From Defluviicoccus sp. (GTDB taxonomy: Bacteria > Pseudomonadota > Alphaproteobacteria > Rhodospirillales > Defluviicoccaceae), in NCBI GenBank assembly GCA_029624735.1, contig JARSSM010000016.1:255288-319287 (forward strand): a DNA stretch of 64,000 nucleotides, given 5' to 3'. The position numbers were made by a program, and so were the translations under genes. The notes below the pieces were generated by a model that ran no database searches, had not been told where the DNA came from, and was given only the letters and a program-made list of their open reading frames with translations. Of the stretch, positions 16,723 to 27,015 are shown in pieces. Positions within the stretch are counted from its first letter, which is position 1; each line of letters begins with the position of its first letter.

Positions 16723-17565
16723 ATGCCACGCTACAAGCTCATCCTCGAATATGACGGCAGCGCCTTTGTCGGCTGGCAGCGGCAGATGAACGGGCCATCG
16801 GTGCAGGCGGCCGTGGAGGCGGCGATCAGCCGCTTCGCCGGCCATCCGGTCACGGTCGTCGGCGCCGGGCGGACCGATGCCGGTGTGCATGCCGCAGGCC
16901 AGGTCGCGCATGTCGACCTCAATCGGCCTTGGTCCACGGCGACGATCCGTGCCGCGACCAATTTCCATCTCAAGCCGGCGGCGGTGGCCGTGCTTGCGGC
17001 TGCGGAGGCGGCTTCCGCTTTCCACGCCCGCTTTTCGGCTTCCGCCCGCGTGTACTGCTATCGCATCCTCAACCGCGCGGCGCCGCCGGTGCTCGATCGT
17101 GGCCGCGTGTGGTGGCTGCCCAAGCCGCTTGATACGGACGCGATGGCAGCTGCGGCCCGCCTTCTCGTCGGCCGGCACGATTTCAGCGCCTTCAGGGCGG
17201 CGCTTTGCCAGTCCCGCTCGCCGATCAAGACCTTGGATGCGCTCGCCGTGCGCCGTGTCGGTGAGGAGATCTGGCTGGAGGCGTGGGCGCGCTCGTTCCT
17301 TCATAATCAGGTGCGGATCATCGCCGGCACCTTGAGGGAAGTGGGCGAGGGCAGGGCAGTGCCGGAACGGGTCGCAGCCGCCCTTGCCTCGGGCCGGCGC
17401 GATCTGGCCGGGCCGACCGCGCCGGCTGTCGGGTTGTGCTTGATGGAAGTGCGCTATCCGCGGCCGGATGGCGGGCCTGCGTCAATACAGCCGGCCGGCG
17501 ATCGTGCTGATGATCAGGCTCACGATGATATCGAGGACGACGATGCCGACCGCCATGAGGTTTGA
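16723..17565 (+). CDS. truA: tRNA pseudouridine(38-40) synthase TruA
   Basis: The protein has 280 aa. It makes pseudouridine in the anticodon arm. The catalytic aspartate is Asp52 in GAGRTDAGVHA. LEYDGSAFVGWQRQ at the start and ARSFLHNQVRIIAGTL near residue 195 are typical. The ATG at 16723 fits the family start; a TTG 21 bases earlier is unlikely. The last 28 residues (after YPRPDG) are acidic and low-complexity and run antisense over the next gene's end, making the protein slightly longer than usual. Confidence 0.95.
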   Translation: MPRYKLILEYDGSAFVGWQRQMNGPSVQAAVEAAISRFAGHPVTVVGAGRTDAGVHAAGQVAHVDLNRPWSTATIRAATNFHLKPAAVAVLAAAEAASAFHARFSASARVYCYRILNRAAPPVLDRGRVWWLPKPLDTDAMAAAARLLVGRHDFSAFRAALCQSRSPIKTLDALAVRRVGEEIWLEAWARSFLHNQVRIIAGTLREVGEGRAVPERVAAALASGRRDLAGPTAPAVGLCLMEVRYPRPDGGPASIQPAGDRADDQAHDDIEDDDADRHEV

Positions 17566-18051
17566 GATCTCGAGCGCGCTGCGGGCGATGAACCAGATGT
17601 AGACCGTGATCGCGGCAATCGCGGTAAGCCACAGCGGCTGGCCGATGTCGGGCGGTATGATGCCCGTCGTCACCAGGACGGCGACCGGCAGGATGAGCGC
17701 GTTCTGCACCACCAGCGACCAGTTGTAGGCACAGATGTAGAGATACAGTCGCCCGGGCCGGTCGACGGCTTGCGCGATGTCGACCATCATCAGCGGAAAG
17801 GCGACCCAGGACAGGACGTAGGCGATCCCTTCGGCGAGCGCGAACCGCACGGGGTCAACAGGATCTGCCGCGACGGTGAAACGGGTTGCCAGTGTTAAGG
17901 CATAGAAGGGTGCCACCAGGACGGCGGCGAAGAAGGAGCGGTACACGCCAGCGGGCGAGGCATCAAAGTAGGCCAGCGGTTGCGCATCGAAGCGCGCCAG
18001 GCGCGCCGCCGCATAGACGGACAGCACAATCTCCCGTAGCGACGGAATCAT
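17482..18051 (-). CDS. Inner-membrane protein of unknown function
   Basis: The protein has 189 aa. The ATG at 18051 overlaps the dapE stop (ATGA), which fixes the start and suggests coupling. Roughly four to five hydrophobic helices are visible: [84 protein letters not shown] and a last one ending [11 protein letters not shown]. The layout resembles Yip1-type membrane proteins, but that is weak. Its 3' end overlaps that of truA by 84 bases on the opposite strand. Confidence 0.72.
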   Translation of the reverse strand: MIPSLREIVLSVYAAARLARFDAQPLAYFDASPAGVYRSFFAAVLVAPFYALTLATRFTVAADPVDPVRFALAEGIAYVLSWVAFPLMMVDIAQAVDRPGRLYLYICAYNWSLVVQNALILPVAVLVTTGIIPPDIGQPLWLTAIAAITVYIWFIARSALEISNLMAVGIVVLDIIVSLIISTIAGRLY

Positions 18052-19223
18052 CGCGCCTGGCCGAAATAGTCTGCAAGGATGGCACGGTAGATTTGGCTGA
18101 GCGTTTCCAGATCCGCGACCGCGACGTTCTCGTCGATCTTGTGCGCGGTCGCGCCGACGAGGCCGAACTCGATCACCGGGCAAAAATCCTTGATGAAGCG
18201 GCCGTCTGACGTGCCGCCGGAGGTGCTGAACTCCGGCTGGCGGTGGGTGATCCGCTCGACTGCCGCCGCCACCGTCCGGCTCAAGGCCTCGTTCCGACAC
18301 AAGAAGGGATCGCCGGAGGACTCGCAGCTGAGCTCGTAGCGGCAGCCCTCGGCTTCGCATTGCTTCTCCAGCCAGGTGCTGAGGCTCGCTGCCGTGTGCA
18401 GGTCGTTGTAGCGGATATTGAAGAGCGCCCGCGCGCGGGCCGGGATGACGTTGGCGGCCGGATTGCCGACGTCGACCGAGGTGATCGTCAGCACCGAGGG
18501 CTGAAAGGCCTCCGTCCCCTGATCGAGCGGCGCGCCGTCGAGCGCGGACAGGATGCGCACCAGGTGGCGCACCGGATTGTCGGCGAGTTGCGGATAGGCA
18601 GCGTGTCCCTGGGTGCCCAAAACGGTGAGCCGCGCGTTCAGGCTGCCGCGGCGGCCGATCTTGATCATGTCGCCGATCGCCTGCGGGTTGGTCGGCTCGC
18701 CGACGAGACAGGCATCGAGGCGCTCACCGTGCTCGCCAAGCCAGTCGAGGACCCGGCGCGTGCCGTTGACCGACGGCCCCTCCTCGTCGCCGGTGATCAA
18801 GAGGCTGATCGAACCCTCCGGCGCGCATTTTCCGCCGTCGGTCAGCCGCCGCACCGCCTCGACGAAGCAGGCGATCGCGCCCTTCATGTCGGCCGCGCCG
18901 CGGCCGTAGAGCCGGCCGTCGATGACCATCCCTGCAAACGGATCGACCGACCAGGTGGTGCTGTCGCCAGGCGGAACGACATCGGTATGCCCGGCAAAAC
19001 AAAAATTCCGGCCCCGATTGCCTAGGCGAGCGTAGAGGTTATCGACCCGCGCCCCGTCATCGCCGCCGCCGAAGGCTAAGCGGTGGCAGCTGAAACCGAG
19101 CGCACCCAGCGCCTGTTGCAGGACGTCAAGGGCACCGGCATCGACGGGCGTCACGCTTGGGCAGCGGATGAGCGCCTGAGCGAGGTCAAGCGCGCGCGTG
19201 TCGTCAGTCACGCAAGAGTTCAT
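18048..19223 (-). CDS. dapE: Succinyl-diaminopimelate desuccinylase
   Basis: The protein has 391 aa. It releases LL-diaminopimelate from its succinyl form in the lysine and peptidoglycan pathway. It is a di-zinc M20-family enzyme: [14 protein letters not shown] carries the first His and the Asp, [14 protein letters not shown] the bridging Asp, and [15 protein letters not shown] the catalytic Glu pair. The ATG at 19223 overlaps the dapD end by 20 bases; a GTG at 19211 is possible. It directly follows dapD, the enzyme two steps earlier. Confidence 0.96.
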   Translation of the reverse strand: MNSCVTDDTRALDLAQALIRCPSVTPVDAGALDVLQQALGALGFSCHRLAFGGGDDGARVDNLYARLGNRGRNFCFAGHTDVVPPGDSTTWSVDPFAGMVIDGRLYGRGAADMKGAIACFVEAVRRLTDGGKCAPEGSISLLITGDEEGPSVNGTRRVLDWLGEHGERLDACLVGEPTNPQAIGDMIKIGRRGSLNARLTVLGTQGHAAYPQLADNPVRHLVRILSALDGAPLDQGTEAFQPSVLTITSVDVGNPAANVIPARARALFNIRYNDLHTAASLSTWLEKQCEAEGCRYELSCESSGDPFLCRNEALSRTVAAAVERITHRQPEFSTSGGTSDGRFIKDFCPVIEFGLVGATAHKIDENVAVADLETLSQIYRAILADYFGQAR

Positions 19224-20043
19224 TGATCGAGGTCTTGGCACGCGTTCGTGCGTCGACGCGCTTGACGATTACGGCGCAATAGAGACCAGGGCCGGGCGTG
19301 CCATCCGGGAGCGGCTTGCCAGGCATCGTGCCGGAGACGACCACCGAATACGGCGGCACCTCGCCGTAAAGGATCTGCCCACTCTCGCGGTCGACGATGC
19401 GGGTCGAGGCACCGATGAACACGCCCATCGAAAGCACGGAACCTTCGCCGACCCGCACGCCTTCCGCGACTTCTGCACGAGCGCCGATGAAGCAGTTGTC
19501 TTCGATGATGACGGGTTCGGCCTGCAGCGGCTCCAACACGCCGCCGATGCCGGTGCCGCCGGAAATATGGCAGTTGCGGCCGATCTGCGCGCAGCTGCCG
19601 ACGGTCGCCCAGGTGTCGATCATCGTACCGGCGCCGACATGGGCGCCGACATTGATGAAGCACGGCATCAGCACGGCGCCGGGCGCGACGTGAGCCGAAT
19701 AGCGGACGATGCAGCCGGGCACGGCGCGAAAGCCGGCGGCGCGAAAGCGGGCCTCATCCCAGCCCATGAACTTCGGCGCCACCTTGTCGAACCAGGTGCC
19801 GCCGCCAGCGCTGCCGCCGATCGCCGTCAGGTCGTAGAGGCGGAACGACAAGAGCACCGCCTTCTTGAGCCATTGATGCACTTGCCAACGGCCGTCGATC
19901 TTCTCGGCGACGCGGGCGCCGCCCTGGTCAAGCAGAGCCAACGTTTGCTCGACCGCCGCGCGAATGGGGCCGGCGGTGGCAGGACTAATGCTGTCGCGCT
20001 GGTCCCAGGCGGAATTGATCGTCGTTTCGAGATCACCGGTCAT
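19204..20043 (-). CDS. dapD: 2,3,4,5-tetrahydropyridine-2,6-dicarboxylate N-succinyltransferase
   Basis: The protein has 279 aa. It succinylates tetrahydrodipicolinate in lysine synthesis. A left-handed beta-helix of hexapeptide repeats fills residues about 100-220 ([50 protein letters not shown]). The N-terminal helical domain begins [17 protein letters not shown], which sets the start at 20043 rather than 20175. It forms an operon with dapE and the following membrane protein. Confidence 0.96.
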   Translation of the reverse strand: MTGDLETTINSAWDQRDSISPATAGPIRAAVEQTLALLDQGGARVAEKIDGRWQVHQWLKKAVLLSFRLYDLTAIGGSAGGGTWFDKVAPKFMGWDEARFRAAGFRAVPGCIVRYSAHVAPGAVLMPCFINVGAHVGAGTMIDTWATVGSCAQIGRNCHISGGTGIGGVLEPLQAEPVIIEDNCFIGARAEVAEGVRVGEGSVLSMGVFIGASTRIVDRESGQILYGEVPPYSVVVSGTMPGKPLPDGTPGPGLYCAVIVKRVDARTRAKTSINELLRD

Positions 20044-20110
20044 GGCGTTCCGTTTGTGATAGGATGGGAGGAGACGGCTTCGGCGACGATGCGTGAGCCA
20101 CCGCTGCGAG

Positions 20111-20851
20111 TCAACCTTCTGTCGCCGCCGCAGCCTCGGCGGCACCGATCGCGGTGAGCCAGGCAATAAGGTCATCGACGATGTGATGCACGGAGGCTGC
20201 CACGTCCGCCGGGGCTGGCGGCTGGTCGGTGGTGCAGCGGACCCATACGGTCGTCATGCCGAGCGCGGCCGCGGGCGGGAGATTGCGCGCCTGGTCCTCG
20301 ATCATCACGCTCTGCCGCGGGTCGATGTTGTGGCGGCGCACGAGATTACGGTAGGTCTCCGGCTCGGGCTTTGGCCGGTAATCCGCGGCCACGATGTCGA
20401 AGACGGCCTCGAAGTGTCCGGCAATCCCCAGCCGCTCAAGCACGCGCTCGGCGTGGCGGGCCGACGCATTGGTGAAGATCAGCTTGCGTCCCGGCAGCGC
20501 TGCGAGTGCCGCACCGAGGGTTGGGCTGGGATCGAGCACGCTCAAATCGATATCGTGGACGTGGGCAAGAAAAGGCGCCGGGTCCATGGCGTGAAAATCC
20601 ATCAGGCCACGGAGCGACATGCCGTAGGCGTGGAAGTACTCCTTCTGCAGCTGCCACGCGGCATCGAGATCCAGACCGAGGAATTCGGCAATGTAGCCGC
20701 GCATTCGCTGTTCGATCTGCGCAAAGAGAGCCGCAGAGGGTGGGTAGAGCGTGTAATCGAGGTCGAAAACCCAGGTCTCGACGGCGCCCCACCCGGCGAA
20801 GGAATCGGCCACGGCCGTCGTTACGTTCTGCTGCGTTTGGGGCTGGCTCAT
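20111..20851 (-). CDS. HAD-family pyrimidine 5'-nucleotidase-like phosphatase
   Basis: The protein has 246 aa. The HAD motifs are complete: [10 protein letters not shown] (Asp30 and Asp32), [15 protein letters not shown], the Lys in RPKPEPETY, and [11 protein letters not shown]. The DYTLYP variant with a helical cap is typical of the SDT1-like pyrimidine nucleotidases that sit beside argB and dapD in many alphaproteobacteria. The exact substrate is inferred, not shown. Confidence 0.85.
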   Translation of the reverse strand: MSQPQTQQNVTTAVADSFAGWGAVETWVFDLDYTLYPPSAALFAQIEQRMRGYIAEFLGLDLDAAWQLQKEYFHAYGMSLRGLMDFHAMDPAPFLAHVHDIDLSVLDPSPTLGAALAALPGRKLIFTNASARHAERVLERLGIAGHFEAVFDIVAADYRPKPEPETYRNLVRRHNIDPRQSVMIEDQARNLPPAAALGMTTVWVRCTTDQPPAPADVAASVHHIVDDLIAWLTAIGAAEAAAATEG

Positions 20852-21007
20852 GGCGATAAGGTGGCGTCAAAAGGTGTGCCGAAGCAAGCAGCCTTCTCCG
20901 TAGGGCCTCCCCAGCCAGTGAAGCGACGCGCAACCGGATATTAACCGCCTGCGGCCTATTAGCTAGAGCTGCGTTCAAACCGGTACATCAACCATCGGGC
21001 GATCATC

Positions 21008-22768
21008 GTGACCAGAGTTCCCTCTGTCGATCTCTCTACCGCATCGGCCTCCGCTGCTCCCTCTCCCGCATCGCCGCTCTCGTCGCTGCGGCTCGAACGC
21101 GATCGTTTCGTAGCGCTCGCGTTCTCGTGGGCCGATCTGTTGTTCGAGCTCGATCCGGATGGGCGGATCATCTACGCGGCGGGCGCTGTCGAGCCTTTTC
21201 TCGGTCGCAAGAACGAGGCGCTTGTTGGCGAGTCGATCGAGAAGCTGGCCGCCCCGGCTGAACGCGGGCTGCTGACAGAGTTGCTTGCGGGCGCGCGCAA
21301 ACGGGAACGGATCGAAGGCGTTTCGGTCCGTCTGCTCGGCGATCGCGGGGTGACGCCTCCGCTTGCGATTGCCGGCTACCAGTTGCACGACCTGAACGGC
21401 CATTTCTTCCTCGGCCTGCGGTATAGCGCCGGCAAGTCGCGGACGTCCGGGTTTGGTCGGCGGCAAAGGGATGGGGAAAGCGGCCTCATCGACGGCGACG
21501 GCTTTATCGACATGGTGACGAGCTACCTGGCCGAAGGTGAGTCCGACGATAGCCGCGCGATGTCGCTTCTCGTCCTGCCGCGCTTCGATGACCTGCGCTC
21601 GCGCCTGGTCGATGCGGCAGAAAAGGAGCTTCTGGTCGCAATTGGCGCGTGCTTGAAGGAGAATTCAGTCGATGGCGAGGCGGCGGCGCGCTTGGCGTCA
21701 GACCGCTTCGGCGTCATGCACGGTCCGGGCACCGACGTCGATGCGCTGCGGGCGCAGATCGCGACGTTGACCAAGAAGGCCGATCCCTTGAACCAGGGAT
21801 CGCCGGTCGAAACCGCAACGATCGATGTTGATGCAGAAGCCATTGGTGACGAGCAGGCAATTCGCGGCGTCGTCTACACGCTGAACCGGTTCCGCAATCT
21901 CCGTTCGAGCGATCATATCCTCGACGGTCTGTCGAACAGCATCTCCGCGCTCGCCCGTCGCGCCGCCGACGATCTGTCGAGGCTGCGTGACATGATCAAT
22001 CGCCAGGATTTCGAGATCCATTTTCAGCCCGTCCTGAATGTCCGCAGCGGCGCGGTCAACTACTACGAAACCCTGTCGCGGGTGAGTTCCGAGTACGGCT
22101 CGCAGAGCATCTATGAGCAGGTCACGTTTGCGGAGGAAACCGGCCTGATCACCGCGTTCGATCTCGCCGTCCTCCAGAAGCTGCTGAAGTGGATGGAGAG
22201 CAATACCGCGCGCAATGCGAAAACCTGTTTCGGGATCAACGTGTCCGGCCAATCGGTCGGTTCGCTGTCCTATCTGGCGCAGGTCGACCGGCTGTTGAAA
22301 GCCAGCCCGTGGTTGCGCGGCCGGCTTCTGTTTGAAATCACTGAATCAGCGCGAATTGCCGATCCGCGCTCCACCAACGGTTTTGTCCAGCGCCTGCGCG
22401 AGCAGGGGTTCCGGGTCGCGCTCGATGACTTCGGCGCCGGAGCGGCCAACTTCGAGTATCTCGCCAATCTCGAGGTCGACCTGATCAAGCTGGATGGCCA
22501 CTCGGTCATCGCCGCAACCAAGGCCCGCCATGGCCGTGCCTTCGTCAAAGCGCTGGTCGCGTTCGCGCGCGAGATGAGCGTCAGCATTGCAGCGGAGATG
22601 ATCGAAGACGAGACGATTCTGGAGTTCGCCCGCGACTGCGGGGTGCAGTTCGTCCAAGGCTACCTGTTCGGCAAGCCGCGCCGCGATCTCAAGGCGATCC
22701 AGGAAGGTCTGCCGAATCAGCTGTTTCCGGAGCGGCTGAAGTTCAACAGCCGCGCCGCACCGCGCTGA
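21008..22768 (+). CDS. PAS-EAL cyclic-di-GMP phosphodiesterase
   Basis: The protein has 586 aa, with a GTG start. Residues about 30-140 look like a PAS sensor domain (FSWADLLFELDPDGRIIYAAGAVEPFLGR). Residues about 160-290 may be a worn GGDEF-like domain with no GGDEF motif. Residues about 330-575 are an EAL domain: ETL (354-356) replaces EAL, with Asn411, Glu446, Asp473-Asp474 in DDFGAG, Lys494, Glu530 and Gln550 retained. It should therefore hydrolyse c-di-GMP. There is no membrane helix, so it is soluble. It is divergent from the HAD gene. Confidence 0.87.
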   Translation: MTRVPSVDLSTASASAAPSPASPLSSLRLERDRFVALAFSWADLLFELDPDGRIIYAAGAVEPFLGRKNEALVGESIEKLAAPAERGLLTELLAGARKRERIEGVSVRLLGDRGVTPPLAIAGYQLHDLNGHFFLGLRYSAGKSRTSGFGRRQRDGESGLIDGDGFIDMVTSYLAEGESDDSRAMSLLVLPRFDDLRSRLVDAAEKELLVAIGACLKENSVDGEAAARLASDRFGVMHGPGTDVDALRAQIATLTKKADPLNQGSPVETATIDVDAEAIGDEQAIRGVVYTLNRFRNLRSSDHILDGLSNSISALARRAADDLSRLRDMINRQDFEIHFQPVLNVRSGAVNYYETLSRVSSEYGSQSIYEQVTFAEETGLITAFDLAVLQKLLKWMESNTARNAKTCFGINVSGQSVGSLSYLAQVDRLLKASPWLRGRLLFEITESARIADPRSTNGFVQRLREQGFRVALDDFGAGAANFEYLANLEVDLIKLDGHSVIAATKARHGRAFVKALVAFAREMSVSIAAEMIEDETILEFARDCGVQFVQGYLFGKPRRDLKAIQEGLPNQLFPERLKFNSRAAPR

Positions 22769-22802
22769 GCATAGGGCGGCGCCCGCCAACCAGCGCCCAG
22801 CG

Positions 22803-23711
22803 TCAGCCGGCGCGGACGAGCGTCCCCGCTCCGTGCTCGGTAAACAGTTCGAGCAGCAGCACATGCGGGACCCGGCCGTCGACGATGACGGCCGCGGCGA
22901 CGCCCTTACCGACCGCCTCTAAGCAGGTTTCCACCTTCGGGATCATGCCGCCCTGGATGGTGCCGTCGGTGATATAGCGGCGCGCTTGGCTCGCCGTCAT
23001 CTCGGTGATCAGGTTTCCGTTCTTGTCGAGCACGCCCTCGACGTCGGTCAGCAGCAAGAGCCGCTCGGCATTGACCGCAGCCGCGATCGCGCCGGCCGCG
23101 GTATCGGCGTTGACGTTGAGCGTCTCACCATTCTGGCCGAAGCCGATCGGCGCGATGACCGGCGTGATGTCGGAGCGCTCGTAGAACTCAAGAATATGCG
23201 GGTTGACCTCGCTTGGCTCGCCGACGAGACCGAGATCAAGGATGCGCTCGATGTTCGAGGACAAGTCGCGCTTGGTCCGGCGTAGTCGCTGCGCCCGCAT
23301 CAGGTTGCCGTCCTTGCCGGAGAGGCCGACAGCGAAGCCACCGGCGGCGTTGATTGCGGACACGATCTCCTTGTTGATCGATCCGGCAAGGACCATCTCC
23401 ACGACCTCGACAGTCTCGCGGTCGGTGACGCGCAAACCATCGACGAACTCGCTCTTGATCCGCAGCCTGTCCAGCATGCGCCCGATCTGCGGTCCGCCGC
23501 CGTGGACGACCACAGGGTTGATGCCAACTTGGCGCAGGAGCACGACGTCACGCGCGAATCCCGCCGCAAGCGTGGCGTCGCCCATCGCGTGGCCGCCGTA
23601 CTTGATGACGAACGTCGCGCCGGCATAACGGCGCATGAACGGCAGCGCTTCCGAGAGGGTGCGCGCCTGCTCCAGCCACTCGCTGCGGCTCTTGGGGGGG
23701 GTCTCTGACAT
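22803..23711 (-). CDS. argB: Acetylglutamate kinase
   Basis: The protein has 302 aa. It phosphorylates N-acetylglutamate, the second step of arginine synthesis. Seen: [12 protein letters not shown] with the ATP-binding Lys, [16 protein letters not shown], and a C-terminal [42 protein letters not shown], which is typical. It lies last in the rpmH-rnpA-yidD-yidC-engB-argB run, 63 bases after engB. Confidence 0.97.
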   Translation of the reverse strand: MSETPPKSRSEWLEQARTLSEALPFMRRYAGATFVIKYGGHAMGDATLAAGFARDVVLLRQVGINPVVVHGGGPQIGRMLDRLRIKSEFVDGLRVTDRETVEVVEMVLAGSINKEIVSAINAAGGFAVGLSGKDGNLMRAQRLRRTKRDLSSNIERILDLGLVGEPSEVNPHILEFYERSDITPVIAPIGFGQNGETLNVNADTAAGAIAAAVNAERLLLLTDVEGVLDKNGNLITEMTASQARRYITDGTIQGGMIPKVETCLEAVGKGVAAAVIVDGRVPHVLLLELFTEHGAGTLVRAG

Positions 23712-23774
23712 GGCGCCAACTCTAAGGGACGAATGCCGGAATGCCAGCGAAAAGAGTCCGATCGTCCGAAACGC

Positions 23775-24473
23775 TCATCCGCATGCCGGCGCCGCCGGCT
23801 CAGCCTGCCACCGGGCAAGGCGGGCGAATTCGGCCCGTACCTCGGCGATCCCGGTCTCCAGGCGTGCGCTTGTCGGCAAGACGGTTGGATGTGCGGCCGT
23901 GTGGCTCGCGAGTTGGGTGGCAACGCGCGCGAGCAAGCCTGGCAGCGTCGCTGCGGTGACCTTGTCGCACTTGGTGAGCACAACCTGGTAGGAGACGGCG
24001 GAGCGGTCGAGCAGCGCCATTACCCGCTGATCGATCTCTTTGACGCCGTGGCGGCCGTCGATCAGCACGAGGACGCGGCGCAGTACCGGCCGGCCGGTGA
24101 GGTAATCCTGCACCAAGCGGGTCCAGCGGGCGACTTCGGTCTTGGGAGCCTGCGCATACCCATAGCCTGGCAGGTCAACCAGCATCAGCCGCTCATCGAG
24201 GCAGAAGAAATTCAGCTGCCGGGTCCGGCCAGGCGTGACGGACGTCGCCGCCAGCCGTGTTCGTCCGGTCAGGACATTGATCAGGCTCGATTTGCCGACG
24301 TTAGAGCGGCCGGCAAAGGCGATCTCCGGCAGCCCTCCAGGGGGAAGCTGATCCCTGCCGACAGCACCAAGCACGAACCGGCACGGCCGCGCGAACAACA
24401 GCCGTCCCGCCTCAAGCGCCGCCGCGTCGGCCTGTTCCCCTGGATTCGCGTCAGGAACCGGACCGCTCACCAC
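23775..24473 (-). CDS. engB: Ribosome biogenesis GTP-binding protein YsxC/EngB
   Basis: The protein has 232 aa. It is an essential GTPase for large-subunit assembly. G motifs: GRSNVGKSSLINVLTGR (G1), the Thr in TPGRTRQLNFF (G2), LVDLPGYGYAQAPK (G3) and LTKCDKV (G4). The N-terminal 40 residues are an unremarkable extension. It starts 3 bases after the yidC stop. Confidence 0.96.
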   Translation of the reverse strand: MVSGPVPDANPGEQADAAALEAGRLLFARPCRFVLGAVGRDQLPPGGLPEIAFAGRSNVGKSSLINVLTGRTRLAATSVTPGRTRQLNFFCLDERLMLVDLPGYGYAQAPKTEVARWTRLVQDYLTGRPVLRRVLVLIDGRHGVKEIDQRVMALLDRSAVSYQVVLTKCDKVTAATLPGLLARVATQLASHTAAHPTVLPTSARLETGIAEVRAEFARLARWQAEPAAPACG

Positions 24474-24476
24474 TGC

Positions 24477-26276
24477 TCACGGCTTCACGCCCATGCGGCG
24501 CATGATCACCCACTGCTGGATGATCGACAAGGTGTTGTTCCAGGCCCAATAGATGACGAGGCCGGCCGGAAAGGAGGCGAGGAAGAACGTGAAAACGAAC
24601 GGCAGCAGCATGAACATCCTAGCCTGAATCGGATCGGGAGGCTGCGGGTTGAGCCGCTGCTGCAGCCACATAGTGAAGCCCATGATGAGCGGCCAGGCGC
24701 CGATGTTGAGGAAATGCGGGATGACGGTCGCGGGATCCCAAGGGATCAGGCCGAACAGGTTCCACACCGAGGTCGGATCGGGCGCTGCCAAGTCCTGAAT
24801 CCAGCCGAAGAAGGGCGCATGCCGCATCTCGATGGTCACGAACAGAACTTTGTAAAGCGCGAAGAAGACGGGAATCTGGATCAGGACAGGAAGGCAGCCC
24901 GACGCGGGGTTGACCTTCTCCCGCTTATAAAGCGCCATCATCTCCTGGTTGAAACGGGCCTTGTCGTCGCCGAAACGCTCCTTCAGCTTGGCAATTTCGG
25001 GCTGAAGCTGGCGCATCTTCGACATCGCGACATACGATTTGTTCGCAAGGGGGAAGAAGAGAAGCTTGATCGTCACCGTCAACAGAAGGATGGCTACGCC
25101 CAGGTTCCCTACCACGCCGTGGATAAAAATCAGAAAATAGAACAGAGGCTTGGTCAGGAAATAAAACCAACCAAAATCGATTGCGCGGTCAAAGCGATCG
25201 ACCTGATATTGGTCGCGGTAGCGGTCGAGGAGTTTGACTTCTTTCGCGCCGGCAAAGATCCTCGACTCGGTGGAGACGGTAATGCCCGGTGCCATGCTCA
25301 ACGGCGCGCCGACGAAATCAACCTGGTAGCGGTCTCGACCTTCGTAGGTTTCGTGAAAGAAGCGAGAGGTGATGTTGTCGTCGTGACTGGCGATCAGCGC
25401 GCTCAGCCAATACTTGTCGGTAATGCCGACCCATCCACCTCGTGACTTCTGTTGTATGGTTCCGGCTTCAGCCAGATCCTTGTACTTGATTTCCTTCAGT
25501 GTGCCATCGAAGACGCCAAGCGGTCCCTCATGCAGAATGTAGTAGCCGCCGGTATGGGGCGTGCCCAGCCGCGAGATCAGCGCGTAGGGCGTAAGCGTGA
25601 CCTCCGCGGCGCTGCCGTTTTCGACCGTTTGGGTTACGGTGAACAGAAAGCCGTCGTCGACTGCGAAGGTGCGCTTGAAAACAAGCCCCGACGGGCTGGT
25701 CCAGGAGAGGGTCAGCGGGCTCTGCGGCGTCAGCTCGTCGCCGTCGGCGCGCCATACGGTGTTGCTGTCCGGCAGCTCCCCTGCACCTGGTGCACCGACC
25801 CAACCGACCTGGACGAAGTGGGCATCAGGGGTTGCCGGCGGTGAAAACAGAACGATCTCCGGGCTCTTGGGGTCGATCGTCTCATGGTACGAGGCGAGCG
25901 TCAGGTCGTCGAGCCGGCCGCCGGTCAGCGCGATCGAGCCATGGAGGCGGGGCGTGTTAATGGGGATCCGCTGCGACTGGCCGAGCACACTGCTGCGCGC
26001 CACCGCGGCTGACGGCGCGAGCGCCGAAGGTGTTGCCGCGGGTGCCGTCGTCGATCCGGGCGTCGGGATGTTAACCCCGGCCGGCTCCGTTCCCAGTGCG
26101 GTCGTTCCCGGTGCCGCCGTGCCAGGTGCCGTCGGCGCCGTCTCGACGGTTTCCTGCTGCGCGGGCACCGGCGGCTGAGCCGGCTTCGGATAGATCAGAT
26201 CGTAGCCATATTGAAAGCCGATCAGGATCAGGACGGACAGCACGATCGCAAGGATCATGTTGCGGTTGTCGCTCAT
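24477..26276 (-). CDS. yidC: Membrane protein insertase YidC
   Basis: The protein has 599 aa, the Gram-negative form. It has an N-terminal helix (MILAIVLSVLILIGFQYGYDLIYP), a Pro/Thr/Ala-rich linker, a periplasmic beta domain (residues about 105-355), then five helices with VGNLGVAILLLTVTIKLLFFPLANKSYVAMSKM and PASGCLPVLIQIPVFFALYKVLFVTIEM. It inserts membrane proteins alone or with Sec. It is encoded with yidD and rnpA as in most bacteria. Confidence 0.97.
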   Translation of the reverse strand: MSDNRNMILAIVLSVLILIGFQYGYDLIYPKPAQPPVPAQQETVETAPTAPGTAAPGTTALGTEPAGVNIPTPGSTTAPAATPSALAPSAAVARSSVLGQSQRIPINTPRLHGSIALTGGRLDDLTLASYHETIDPKSPEIVLFSPPATPDAHFVQVGWVGAPGAGELPDSNTVWRADGDELTPQSPLTLSWTSPSGLVFKRTFAVDDGFLFTVTQTVENGSAAEVTLTPYALISRLGTPHTGGYYILHEGPLGVFDGTLKEIKYKDLAEAGTIQQKSRGGWVGITDKYWLSALIASHDDNITSRFFHETYEGRDRYQVDFVGAPLSMAPGITVSTESRIFAGAKEVKLLDRYRDQYQVDRFDRAIDFGWFYFLTKPLFYFLIFIHGVVGNLGVAILLLTVTIKLLFFPLANKSYVAMSKMRQLQPEIAKLKERFGDDKARFNQEMMALYKREKVNPASGCLPVLIQIPVFFALYKVLFVTIEMRHAPFFGWIQDLAAPDPTSVWNLFGLIPWDPATVIPHFLNIGAWPLIMGFTMWLQQRLNPQPPDPIQARMFMLLPFVFTFFLASFPAGLVIYWAWNNTLSIIQQWVIMRRMGVKP

Positions 26277-26303
26277 GGGAAGTGCCTCGTCCGGATCTTC
26301 AGA

Positions 26304-26597
26304 TCAGGGCCGCTGGGGCCGGTGGCAGGGGCGGCGCGGGGTCTGCACCCTGCGCCAGCCGGGTGAGGGGGTGAGGTCGGGCACCGGATCGATCCCGCCA
26401 CCGCCCCAGGGGTGGCAACGGGAGAGCCGCGCCAGTGTCAGCCGGCCGCCGCGCAGGGCGCCGTGCCGGCGGATCGCTTCCAGGCCGTAGGCAGAACACG
26501 TCGGCTCGAACCGGCAGACCCCAGGCCAGAGCGGCGACAACAGATAGCGGTAGGCGAGGATGATGCCGCAGGCGAGCGCGTTCAGGAGGCGCATCAT
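26304..26597 (-). CDS. yidD: Membrane protein insertion efficiency factor YidD
   Basis: The protein has 97 aa. The ATG at 26597 overlaps the rnpA stop (ATGA). The family core is clear: YRYLLSPLWPGVCRFEPTCSAYGLEAIRRHGALRGG and RLSRCHPWGGGGIDPVPD, with the three conserved cysteines. It is thought to work with YidC at the membrane. The tail after PDL is Pro/Arg-rich. Confidence 0.95.
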   Translation of the reverse strand: MMRLLNALACGIILAYRYLLSPLWPGVCRFEPTCSAYGLEAIRRHGALRGGRLTLARLSRCHPWGGGGIDPVPDLTPSPGWRRVQTPRRPCHRPQRP

Positions 26598-27007
26598 GGG
26601 GAGCGTGCGCCGTCGCGTGTTGGCTCCGCTTGCGTCGTTGCGGCGCGGTAGGCACGCAGTCGCTTGAGCGCGGTGGTGAGATCGGCCACCAGCGCCGGGA
26701 ACGGCCGGCTCAACGTCGCAGCGCGGCCAATGAGCACATAATCGCATCCCGTCATCCCATGCTGCCGCAGCACCTCGCGTGCCGCCGCGCGCAGCCGTCT
26801 CCGCACCCGGTTGCGAGCAACCGCTTTGCCGACCTTCCGGCTCGCCGTGATCCCGACCCGGCAGCTCACCGCAACCGGCTCGCTGCTGCTCTCGGTGGGG
26901 TGCCGGCACACTTGAACCACAACGCCCGGCATCGCCCACGCCCGCCCGGTCCGGGCGACCCGAACATAGTCGCTCCGGCGCATCAGATGGGGAAGGGCGC
27001 AGCTCAC
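26594..27007 (-). CDS. rnpA: Ribonuclease P protein component
   Basis: The protein has 137 aa, with a GTG start at 27007, 8 bases after rpmH. RnpA assists the RNase P RNA in trimming tRNA 5' ends. Seen: LPHLMRRSDYVRVARTG at the start and the RNA-binding motif RVGITASRKVGKAVARNRVRRRLRAAAREV. A longer in-frame reading runs back across rpmH but is not credible. The C-terminus is Arg/Thr-rich. Confidence 0.95.
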   Translation of the reverse strand: MSCALPHLMRRSDYVRVARTGRAWAMPGVVVQVCRHPTESSSEPVAVSCRVGITASRKVGKAVARNRVRRRLRAAAREVLRQHGMTGCDYVLIGRAATLSRPFPALVADLTTALKRLRAYRAATTQAEPTRDGARSP

Positions 27008-27015
27008 CGGCGCGC

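Noticed and set aside
23733..25445. A 570-codon plus-strand frame
   Set aside because: It runs antisense to engB and most of yidC. Its translation is rich in Arg, Gly and His with no domain, as expected of a shadow frame.
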